Assembly (NCBI RefSeq): GCF_032854445.1
Contig: NC_088301.1
Span: forward strand, 44,263,116-44,327,115
From: Liolophura sinensis
Lineage: Eukaryota; Mollusca; Polyplacophora; Chitonida; Chitonidae
Length of the DNA: 64,000 bases
Direction of reading: 5' to 3'
Every line of letters begins with the position of its first letter. The first letter of the stretch is position 1. Below the pieces are notes generated by a model. That model made no database searches. It saw only the letters and a program-made list of their open reading frames with translations, and was not told the DNA's origin. A program made the position numbers and the translations under genes. Below, piece after piece: positions 15,701 to 23,647 of this stretch.

Positions 15701-18700
15701 TTACGTGGGTATTTTCATATCTTAAAATAGTCTTCTTTAATTTTAACCAGATGAAAAATATGAATGGAAAGTCAAAATCAAAGTTGGCTGAGTTACAGGT
15801 ACCAGTAGACATTACAGTTCGTCTTTTCATCACTCCCATTATCGGTATTATTGTCACCTATTCAACCTTTTCACACCTGCTCAATCCTCACTTGTCTCAT
15901 CTGCCTCAGCTCATCTCTAAGCATATACCTATATCTCATATTTTCATATAACTCCCAAACAATGTGCATCAGCTTATGTTTAAATCTACTTTACATATAA
16001 AAAAATAATCTACCACCCAAGCTATTATACTTACATATATATATATATATACACATGTGCGCAAGGTTTTAGGAAGTACATTAATATTGATAATGAAACT
16101 GTTTGCCTTGTTACCTGGTTTAAGTTACATTATAAAACCTCAGTTCAATTTTTCTTTGTTTACATAAATTTAAACCACTGTTAATTGCAGTATCTCTCAG
16201 ATATAATGGTTGGTCGGTTGGGTAGTGTATGTTTTAATTAAAGGCACATACTAATTCTGACTTTCTGGGCTTGTTGATGTTGGTGGTGGGTATCTTACTC
16301 TGAAGTGAAAATGTGTTAAGACATCATTATACACAATGAAGGGAAATACTGGATTTCTGTCTGTCAATCACATATTACATATGTGATATATGTTTGATAG
16401 CAGCAACAGACATTTATTTCATGAAAAGAAATTTCTAGTTTATTTGTTTTCTTTTTGCAAGATACATGTATTTTGTGAACATAACATTTCGGCACGGTTT
16501 TTGACCCAACAGAAGATATAATTATTTTTACCAGTAGAGTTATTCCCCTTTGAACTCGGAATTTGTCAGGGGATGTTTTGCAACTATTGACATGTTAGAG
16601 CTTAAGGGTATGAAAATTAGTTCAGGTTTGTTGTGTAAAGTGGCTGTTGTTTGATGTGTTGTTTTTTTTTTTTCTAAACACAGGCACTGAATGAGTATTG
16701 TACGAGTGTGTGATCTGTGTTGTTACTGCACCAATAGACAAGTTATAAAACAATGTTACAAGATTCAGGAACCTATACTCAACCATTCCTATGTTCAAGA
16801 AATGTTCAATCTGCAATTTTTTCTTGTATTGTAATTTGCCATCTAGTGATCAAAGTATGTTTCATGCATGTTCATATAACATTTCAGTTGGTGACACCAA
16901 AATTCCCAGTTGTGGTAAAAATAGGACATGCTCATTCTGGACTAGGAAAGGTAAGTTATATTACAGTATGTATTGTAAAATAAAGTTATCTAATACTGCC
17001 ACCGGCCTAGATAGCACAGTTGGTAGAGCGTCCGCTTCAGGAACGGTAGATCTGGGATCAACTCTGGGTGTGTCGAGTCACACCTAAGACTTTTAAAAGA
17101 GGAAGTTGTAACTTCCTTGCTTGGCTTTCGACATGAAGGGCATAGTGCAACGACTGGTTGACCCGTATCAGTATAATGGCTCGGGTAGGCGACTTACTTG
17201 CCTTCAGTAAGTCGTCGCAGTGAAGCAGCACTAGATAATAGAGCGGTGGAAATCTGTCCTGCAACAAGGAGGTACATTACATACGCCCTATGGATTCCTT
17301 CGTCGTCATATGACTTAAAAATTGTTGAGCACTCACTCACTCACTCTAATATTGCCACACTATAAAGTGATAAATTTCACATATTTCAGAGAGAAGTAGA
17401 GGAGTGCCTAGGGTTTAACATTGTACTTAACAACTTTTAAGTCGAACGACGTCCAGAGAAGTAGAGGAATGGTCTCTCTATTCCTTCTTAATTCCTTTTA
17501 AGAGCTTTTAAGAAAATTATAATTTATTTTAATACGTGTTTATTTTTTTTCATTATTCATTATTCGTTATTATTAAGAGAGAAAGATTAGAATATTTATG
17601 AAGTAGATCCATTTCACCCGTCTTTGTCTCGTTCGTCTCCAGGTGAAAGTGGACACGCACCATGGCTTCCAAGACATTGCCAGTGTAGTAGCCGTCACTC
17701 GGACCTATGCAACAACAGAGCAGTTCATTGATGGCAAATATGACATTCACGTGCAGAAAATTGGAAATAACTACAAGGCATTCCTGTGAGCATGCTTACT
17801 GTTTTGTTCTCCTTGGCATTGCATGATATTGCAAATTTCTCTTACGAAAGGTGATTACTTTATTGCCAAAGGTTAACTATTGACACAAATTCTTCAGCTA
17901 ATTGTGAATGTCTGCTAAGACATTAAAGACACGATTTGTCTCAGAAAGCCATTGATATCCCTGTTTTTATTTGAGCTATCAGCCCTCTGTTTGCACTACC
18001 AATATAAAGTAAAATTTTACTGTACGCCTTAAATAAAGGAAGCTTGATCAGCTGTTTACCGTATAGATTAATATTTCAGTACTTACCACAATTAGGATAG
18101 GTATTGGATGACTTTTTGATTTTATGTTATGTAACCAAGTGGGTTATCTGATTAATTTATGTGACTAACACAAGCTATGAGGCACCTGAATTATGACTAC
18201 TTTGTGTTTTGTTTAGTCGTAAATCCATTTCTGGCAATTGGAAAGCCAACACTGGATCAGCAATGCTTGAACAGATAGCCATGAATGAAAAGTAAGTATT
18301 TTTCTTCAAATTCATTCTTTGTGAATTCCAGTTTTAAATAATTGACAGTATAAAACTTCACTGTAAATGTTGCAATACATTCTGTGTATTTAGCCAAGGA
18401 TCAATGTACGTGGATTGTATTTAATTTTTTTATTCGATTGATGTTTTACGCTCTACTCACGAATGTTTCGCATATATAGTGGTACCTAGCATTATGGTGG
18501 GAAGAAACCAGGTAGAACCTGGGTTAATACACAGATTGTAGATATTTCAACCAACTTGGATACTGTTTTCACAGCTGTCTTTTCATTTATTCCTTTTAAA
18601 AGGGGGCTTGATTGACAGAAAATATACCTGTGCTAATGCCATCCTACTTTATATTTAAGGAAGTTAAGCAAGTTAAATCTTCAATTTGTTTCTGTTCAAG

Positions 18701-21700
18701 ATTCAAACTTTGGGTGGATGAATGTAGCCAGGTATTTGGAGGCCTGGACATTGTGGCAGTGGAAGCTATCCAAGGCAAAGATGGCAAAGAGTACATCATT
18801 GAGGTAAGATTATACAAGAATTCTCCCAACACTATGGTTCAGGGCCTGATCTTGTATAAAAGTATACTAATATTCTAACACCAGAAAGGTGTTTCCTACC
18901 CCACCTGAGACAATGTAAGACATAATGCGATCTATATTCAAACAACATGATAAAGCTTTTTGAGAACAAATCCCCACAAATCAGACTATTGGTAGTTATT
19001 TTGGATGTATTGAATGATTTTTTTTATTGTCATTGCTTGTTTGGTGTACAGACCATGTAATTGACGCCGTTCACACTGGAGAAGATACAGTAAATGATTT
19101 GAAACTTGAACAAAGTTGGACACTCTGTTGGGCTAGCAGGGCTTGTCTTATATATCTTCAGTACTGAAATATATTTGTTTCTGGTATGTTTGGTTTTTTG
19201 TAAATTTTTCCATTTTATTGTATTTAATAGGTGAATGATTCCTCCATGACATTATTGGGAGAGACACAGGAGGAAGACCGGCGCCAAATGGCTGATCTTG
19301 TTATTACCAGAATGCAGCAGTACTGTAAACCAACAGCTTCCATGAGGTGTGTACAACTGTTGTTAAATATAAATGGTAAAAGTAACTCTGGAGAGACGAG
19401 ACATATTGCCCTATAATTCCTCAACCTTTTCACATATGAAAGAGCAACTTTCAGTGCAATTTGTGCGTATTTTTAATTAGATTTTGGAGACAAAACTATA
19501 TTGGTTGGGTCGTCCAATTTCAGGGCTTTACAAAAGGCATAATTTTATCAGTCCAAACAGAATAATACCTTCAGAATATTTTTCCATAAACACCTTGCAA
19601 ACTTGCAAAAAGTTTAAAGAATTATGGTTGTAATATTATTGTTGTGAGGGTAGTTCTTTTGTCATGCATTTCACAAAATGTTAAAAAAAAATGTTTATTA
19701 AATAGTATAATATCAGTGTTGCTGATTGGCATGCAAGTTAATAAAGAATAAATGGTTTTGTATGGTTCCAATGTCATCAGTACGAGTTGAATTTTACTCG
19801 TATTAATAAATCATCAGTGGCAATTTAATGGTCATCTAACATGCTCTGCCTGGAGATCTTGACCAAGGATGTTGTATACTAGAATCAGCTGTAGATTCAG
19901 ATCAGAATGCTTCCATATCAGGTATAGGACAAAGTACATGTACACTGGGATTCTGAAAGCTCTGCAAGACTTCGTCGGCACATATACATATGTACCTCGT
20001 ATAAATTTTGCAGTTTGTTTTAAAAAATTCATCTGTAATGCAAACAGAGCTTGGTATAAACCATTCCATTGGGATTTGTTCAGGGGTAGGTAGGACCAAC
20101 ATCATGTAAGTGAGCCATTGTTGTGTTTGATATCAAATACCAATCAGATTTATTTATTTATTTGATTGGTGTTTTACATCGTACTCAAGAATATTTCACT
20201 TATACGACGGCGGCCAGCGTTATGGTGGGTGGAAACCAGACAGAGCCTGGGGGAACCCCATGACCATCCGCAGGTTGCTAACAGACCTTTTCACGTACGA
20301 CCGGAGAGGAAGCCAGCATGAGTTGGACTTGAACTCACAGCGACCGCATTGGAGAGTGACTCCTGGGTCATTACGCTGCGCTAGCCAACTGGGAATACCA
20401 ATCAGAGAAATAAATCTGATCACACATATGCTTTCTCTTGTGCAGCAAAGCTACCAGTGCTGGGGCACTAGCTCACTATTGCATGAATGGCACACCAGAT
20501 CCTAACACTCAGAAGCCACCTGGAGGAAACCAGCAAAAGTAAGTATCACCAGCTATTCACTGTCTTATGAACTAGTGGTTATGTTTAATACAGGAAGTTC
20601 AATAAATTTTGCAGTTGCCACAGGCCTGAAGCTGCATGGATGAATGAGTAGAAGCTACACTTTTTACAATTTTAGACATTTTTTGTCAAGCAAATTTTTT
20701 GACAACTTGGCAATCTTCCTTGGGTTCTAGATAACCTTTGTATTTGTGGAATGGTTATCTCTGTTCCTATCTTGGAGATGAATTTATAGGTCCAAGTGAA
20801 ATACTGACTTAGAAAAATGATATGTTGAACACTGACATGCAGTTGCTTGATGAGTCAGCATTTTGCTGTAGTGTTGTTTCCCAAAGACTTGGATCTTACC
20901 TTCTGAATATGATGCAAGATTAGACACTAGTTTCTAGTCTGTTATTATCTCTCAAGATACCTGATGATTGGTTCCTAACTTTTGAGGGTCTTTACCATGA
21001 TTTAAATTAAGATGATAATTGGGATATGGCATTTTGCTGTAATATTCATTCTCAAGATACCATCCATTGGAATTTTGCATTTGGCTCTAATGTTCTGAGA
21101 ATACTCCAACTTTAGCCCTAGGTTTTTCTTAATATTTGTTCCTAAGATAACTCACTATTCAGTTTTAGCATGTTCAGATATACCCTTGGTGTGGGCCAGG
21201 GTTTTATGCTCTAATGATATTACCTCCAAGACTAAGCCTTGATATTTTGCTGTTCTTTTCAGATATACCTCTAGACTGGGCCTTCATATTTTGTTTTAAT
21301 ATTCTTGTCAGAGGTGCCCTATGTCTTCAACCTTTTCTCATGTGAAAGTGCAACTTTCAGTGCACCTTTGTAATTTGATTTTTGATTACCAAACTGCATT
21401 GGTTGGATTGGCCAGTGTCAGGGTTTCACACAAAGTATAATTTTTAATAGTCAACAAAGATGAATGCTTCCAGAATATGCTTGAATGAACACCTAGCAAT
21501 CATGCAGAAAGGTTGAAGTATTACAGTACTTCAAGATTATACCTTGGTATGTTGCTCTGATGTTTTCTTTTTTTTTGTTTGTTTTTTTTTTTTCAGATAA
21601 ATTCGTACATTGGGCTTTCATATTGTCTTCTAATGTTTTTTTCAGGTACACTGCGCAGTTGGGCCTTGACATTTTGTTGTATTAGTATTCTTTAAAGATG

Positions 21701-22141
21701 TGTTCCAAGATTGGGCGCTGGCATTTTACTCTGTTTTTCTTTCAGATATGTTTGAAAATTAGACCTTGGCATTTTGCTTTGTTGTTTTTCAGAGACACTT
21801 TCTAAAATTGGTACCAGGTGTTTTTCGGCATGTTTTTTTATCTAGGCAAGACATTTTGGTCATCACAACTGGTGTACATATATATTACAGCATCATACAT
21901 ATATAAAGCATGCATCTGTTCTTGTTGTGGAAGTTGAATCTAATTTGTTGGTTTTGTTTCCAGCCAGCAAGCAGCAGCCCAAGCCATGCATCAGCGCCAG
22001 CTGCAACAGCAACAGGCAATGCAGCAAGCAGTTGCATCTGGTCAGATGCCAATGCCAATCCCCAATGTCAGAGGAGAGGATGAAGAGGATACCATGAAAA
22101 ACCTCCGCAAGACATTCGCTGGAATCTTTGGCGACATGTAA
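728..22141 (+). CDS. Syn: Synapsin, 3' eleven coding exons (5' end outside window)
   Basis: Synapsins are phosphoproteins of the cytoplasmic face of synaptic vesicles with an ATP-grasp-like domain C. Eleven in-phase exons with GT/AG borders were found: 728-786, 1962-2053, 2392-2542, 3159-3248, 16888-16950, 17643-17785, 18217-18291, 18701-18803, 19231-19346, 20446-20538 and 21964-22141 (stop TAA). Together they give 386 residues. Diagnostic pieces are [77 protein letters not shown] and [20 protein letters not shown]. The last exon carries a short Gln/Met-rich linker and the domain E signature [18 protein letters not shown], so this is a domain-E isoform. The proline-rich domain D of vertebrates is much reduced. 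Exons for domains A, B and the start of C lie left of the window. The 13.6-kb intron contains TIMP on the opposite strand. Confidence 0.96.
1125..1345 (+). mobile_element. Diverged SINE copy (second SINE family)
   Basis: This copy aligns by eye with the full element near 16,999: a GTGTCAGTATAA block, a GCAGCACT block and a 3' part with TCATTATATGACTGAAAAAG followed by TGATGTAAAAC. It is old, its tRNA-like head is poorly preserved, and the boundaries are approximate. Confidence 0.5.
4437..4692. mobile_element. TIR element with internal 30-bp tandem array
   Basis: The left end reads GGGGCCAATTTCACAAAG and the right end is its near reverse complement, CTTTGTGAAATGGCCC. The interior (4,559-4,680) holds four tandem copies of a 30-base unit, TTTGTAAAAGTGGCCCC plus AGTCCCACAACAC. 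The first half of that unit is itself a copy of the right terminus, so the array appears to have grown from terminal repeats. The element is non-autonomous. The open frames across it are only a by-product of a repeat length divisible by three. Confidence 0.7.
5836..5935 (-). mobile_element. SINE fragment (first SINE family)
   Basis: This short, degraded minus-strand piece matches the middle of the 60.8-kb SINE: GTGCTGGGAGGAAAAC, then AGGTTGCTGCCAGA, then an AGAGAGGAA block. Both ends of the element are missing. Confidence 0.55.
7460..7652 (+). mobile_element. TAATTC-ended MITE, copy 1
   Basis: The 5' terminus is CTAATTCCTCAACCTTTTCG and the 3' terminus is a decayed AAAAGGTCCAAGAAAT. It shares an internal block (ACAAAACTGCATTGGTT, CCAATTTCAGGGCTT) with copies near 14.0, 19.4, 21.3 and 23.0 kb. 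It lies just downstream of the TIMP stop codon, probably in its 3' flank. Confidence 0.7.
7798..10135 (-). CDS. Timp: Tissue inhibitor of metalloproteinases, nested in synapsin intron
   Basis: TIMPs are secreted inhibitors of matrix metalloproteinases; the free N-terminal Cys of the mature protein chelates the catalytic zinc. Five minus-strand exons join in phase: 10135-10006, 9531-9449, 8968-8860, 8570-8446 and 8016-7798 (stop TAG), giving 221 residues. Residues 1-26 form a signal peptide with a hydrophobic core ([13 protein letters not shown]). The mature protein starts CSC at residues 27-29, the invariant TIMP start, followed by FCKSDFAIRFVV. The N-domain continues through SMCG and [11 protein letters not shown] to KYCGKCK. 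The C-terminal domain starts QCYGC and keeps CIW, LCKC and RCRWSYG. I count 15 cysteines in the mature chain. ATG 10,135 was chosen because it directly precedes the signal peptide. The gene is antisense to synapsin and wholly inside one of its introns. Confidence 0.93.
8597..8682 (-). mobile_element. SINE 3' fragment with GAATGAATGCGT tail repeat
   Basis: Read on the minus strand, a TCATCATATGACTGAAACAG block is followed by TATGACGTTAAACTCC and a tail of tandem CATTCATTCACG units (8,598-8,641). It matches the 3' end of the full copy near 16,999. It sits in TIMP intron 3, between the exons ending at 8,860 and starting at 8,570. Confidence 0.6.
9762..9945. repeat. Tandem repeat, about 84-bp unit, 2.2 copies
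   Basis: Units begin TTTTTCACYAACAG near 9,762, 9,845 and 9,929. Each contains GACATTTTTCA, AACTGTGTA, ATACAGACATTTTT and AAATAAAAGTAT blocks. The copies differ at several sites, so the array is not recent. It lies in TIMP intron 1. Confidence 0.75.
12597..12692 (-). mobile_element. SINE fragment (first SINE family)
   Basis: Minus-strand 3' part of the common SINE: ACTCAAGAATTTTTCACC, CCAGCATGATAGTGGGAGG and CCCGGGGGAAACCCACGGCC. It stops at GGCCATTTGATC, so the tRNA-related head is absent. Confidence 0.7.
13541..13600. repeat. 30-bp tandem duplication
   Basis: Two adjacent copies of TACACTAAGCCATTTTTTAA plus TGAACRGCAT (13,541-13,570 and 13,571-13,600) differ at one base, which suggests a recent slip or duplication in the synapsin intron. 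Confidence 0.85.
14038..14252 (-). mobile_element. TAATTC-ended MITE, copy 2 (reverse)
   Basis: The ends read CTGTAATTCTTTTACCTTTTC and GAAAAGGTTGAGAAATT. The internal GCCCTGAAATTGGTG, CAACCAATTTAGTTTTGTC and TTGCACTGAAAGTTGCTC blocks are the reverse complement of copies 1 and 3. Confidence 0.75.
16999..17345 (+). mobile_element. Full-length tRNA-derived SINE (second family)
   Basis: The head is tRNA-like, with an A-box TAGCACAGTTGGTAGAGCG and a B-box-like GGGATCAACTC. A conserved core follows, then the 3' block TTCGTCGTCATATGACTTAA, then AATTGTTGAG and a CACT tandem tail. It lies in the synapsin intron just after the GHAHSGLGK exon. This head-core-tail layout matches widespread molluscan SINEs. 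I do not call it a tRNA gene. Confidence 0.75.
17402..17455 (-). mobile_element. SINE 3' fragment (second family)
   Basis: A reverse-orientation 3' end, with GGGTTTAACATTGTACTTAA then TTTTAAGTCGAACGACG, lies about 60 bases from the full copy, so the two are tail to tail. Confidence 0.45.
18427..18530 (-). mobile_element. SINE fragment (first SINE family)
   Basis: Minus-strand 3' end with TTTATTCGATTGATGTTTTA, ACTCACGAATGTTTCGC and GCATTATGGTGGGAAGAAAC. The head is missing. It lies in the synapsin intron before the [10 protein letters not shown] exon. Confidence 0.7.
19409..19628 (+). mobile_element. TAATTC-ended MITE, copy 3 (best-preserved ends)
   Basis: It begins CTATAATTCCTCAACCTTTT and ends AAAAAGTTTAAAGAATTATGG, giving roughly 20-base inverted ends. 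The internal blocks match copy 1: AACTTTCAGTGCAATTTGTG, CAAAACTATATTGGTTGGG and CCAATTTCAGGGCTTTAC. It lies in the synapsin intron after the exon ending at 19,346. Confidence 0.8.
20148..20395 (-). mobile_element. SINE, near full length, with 13-bp target-site duplication
   Basis: This minus-strand copy runs from TTTATTTATTTGATTGGTG through CATTATGGTGGGTGGAAAC to GCGCTAGCCAACTG in the head. It is flanked by AATACCAATCAGA on both sides, which marks a target-site duplication. It sits just before the synapsin exon at 20,446. Confidence 0.88.
20860..21850 (+). repeat. Degenerate ~52-bp tandem array with repeated acceptor-like motifs
   Basis: The last synapsin intron is largely built from diverged units of about 50-55 bases. 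A typical unit reads GGGCCTTGGCATTTTGCT, TAATGTTCTTTTCAG, ATATACC. ATTTTGCT-like cores recur near 20,865, 21,030, 21,240, 21,290, 21,665, 21,725 and 21,770. Several units end in pyrimidine-rich TTTTCAG, which resembles a 3' splice site. A MITE copy interrupts the array at about 21,322-21,527. Confidence 0.6.
21322..21527 (+). mobile_element. TAATTC-ended MITE, copy 4 (inside tandem array)
   Basis: It starts TGTCTTCAACCTTTTCTCA and ends GCAGAAAGGTTGAAGTATTA, with the family's internal ACCAAACTGCATTGGTTGG and GCCAGTGTCAGGGTTTCAC blocks. It was inserted into the degenerate tandem repeat of the last synapsin intron. Confidence 0.7.
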
Positions 22142-22743
22142 CCCCAGTGACAGGAGTAATTACATTGCATTGAGAGAATGATTGTCTCCTGCTGTACATG
22201 TGTGTGTTAGTAAAGATCCTGTATGTAAGCCCCCCAGCCCTGATTCCGCTGACATCATCCATAATGTGTCAAAACCACATGTAGAAATGTAGGTGTATGT
22301 ACTGCATAGAAATTTATGCTCAAAAACATAAAGGAACAAATTGTTGTCATTTGTAACATTTGTATCTTTATAAAAACAAATTTAGCAGACTCCACAGAGT
22401 ACACTGATATTATGGGAAATCTTTATAGAGCTTGCGCATTGTCAATAGTTCAAGGTCAGTCATAGATATATGTATATATATTACATTTGTCTCATCTGTA
22501 ATACATTAAACCATTTTGTGAATAACATCTTAGAAATCTCATCATATGCATGTAGGTTATTCAGATATGTTTTTGTAAGTGCATGGACCACATTATAAAG
22601 CTTTTTACAGGTTTTATCTGTATTTATTTTAACGTTACCAGTAACAGAGAAGCTTACATGACCATGAGCCAAAGCTACAGCTTTGCAGCAGTGTATACAG
22701 AATGAACTGTTCTGTGAGCATGCGACACACATACATGTATTTA

Positions 22744-22990
22744 TGTGACCAAGTGGTTGGCATGCTATCTAGCACAGCACAATGACTTAGGAGCCTCTCA
22801 CCAAAGCGATCACTGTGAATTCTATTCCCTCTTCCTCTCCAGTTGTACATGAGAAGGTCTGTGAGCAACTAGCAGATAGTCAGTCGTTTTCCCTGGGCTG
22901 TTCCTCACACCCTCGTGACTACGATGTAAAAAGCAAGCAAATATATAAATAGATAATTTATGATGGTAAGCACCAATCAAATAAATAGAT
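22744..22990 (+). mobile_element. SINE, diverged, nearly full length (first family)
   Basis: Plus-strand copy: AAGTGGTTGGCATGCTA, CAATGACTTAGGAGCCTCTC, ACTGTGAATTC, then GAAGGTCTGTGAGCAAC and a tail CACCAATCAAATAAATAG. It is substantially diverged and therefore old. It lies in the likely synapsin 3'UTR. Confidence 0.7.
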
Positions 22991-23030
22991 TATGTATTTT
23001 ACATACATACTTACATATATGCAAACACCA

Positions 23031-23208
23031 ATCTATAATTCTTCAACCTTTTCACATCTTTGCGAAAGCATATTCTAAATGTATTACTCAGTAGGGCCTA
23101 TAGACGGATTAAATTACACTTATTGTGATACCCTGAAATTGGTCAACCCAACCAATATTTTGTCTCTAAAATTAAATTAAAATTGCAAAAAGGTTGAGGA
23201 ATTATGGT
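23031..23208 (-). mobile_element. TAATTC-ended MITE, copy 5 (reverse)
   Basis: The ends CTATAATTCTTCAACCTTTT and AAAAGGTTGAGGAATTATGG form an almost perfect 20-base inverted pair. The interior has ATACCCTGAAATTGGTCAAC and CAACCAATATTTTGTCTC. It is shorter than the other copies. Confidence 0.85.
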
Positions 23209-23564
23209 AGTACATGTGGAAATTTGAAAGGTCGCCCAATTGATTATTAATTGTAAGGTAAAAGTACCTTAGTGTCTTTTCTTTGATAAAAACCCTTACT
23301 ATTACTGAAAAATGTTGAAAATTTGAAAAGGAAATGCATGTTAAAAAAATGTATACTGAGATAAAGCAACTTTTCTACTGCTCTTAAGCTCAACTCAAGC
23401 ATTGCCTTTACAGGTGTATTTTCTTGCTAAAACCTGTACTCTCTAACCACATTGTGAATCGTTCTTTTGCATTTTTACTTTCGTCACGGTATCTTGTGGT
23501 ATTCAATGTATCAAATCTGGGAACCCACACCTCATCAAGTTAGTGAGAGCAAAGGAAGGGTTTT

Positions 23565-23647
23565 ATTTTGTTACTCAAGTTCTAAGTGACCCATTGAATT
23601 ATCTGATTTTGTTACTCAAGTTCTAAGTGAAACATTGAATTATCTGA
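23565..23647. repeat. 41-bp tandem duplication
   Basis: Two adjacent copies of ATTTTGTTACTCAAGTTCTA, AGTGAMMCATTGAATTATCTG start at 23,565 and 23,606 and are nearly identical. Confidence 0.8.

Larger units (their letters stand above)
3249..16887 (+). other. Large synapsin intron hosting TIMP and repeats
   Basis: This intron lies between the exon ending YYPNHKEM and the exon starting [10 protein letters not shown]. It holds the antisense TIMP gene (7,798-10,135), a TIR element with an internal minisatellite (4,437-4,692), SINE fragments (about 5,836, 8,597 and 12,597), two copies of a TAATTC-ended MITE (7,460 and 14,038), an 84-bp tandem repeat (9,762-9,945) and a 30-bp duplication (13,541-13,600). 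I see no further coding exon in 10.2-16.8 kb or 3.3-7.2 kb. Confidence 0.85.

Noticed and set aside
15643-15951. 102-codon plus frame inside the synapsin intron
   Set aside because: It is low-complexity and hydrophobic with no domain, and synapsin reads in phase without it.
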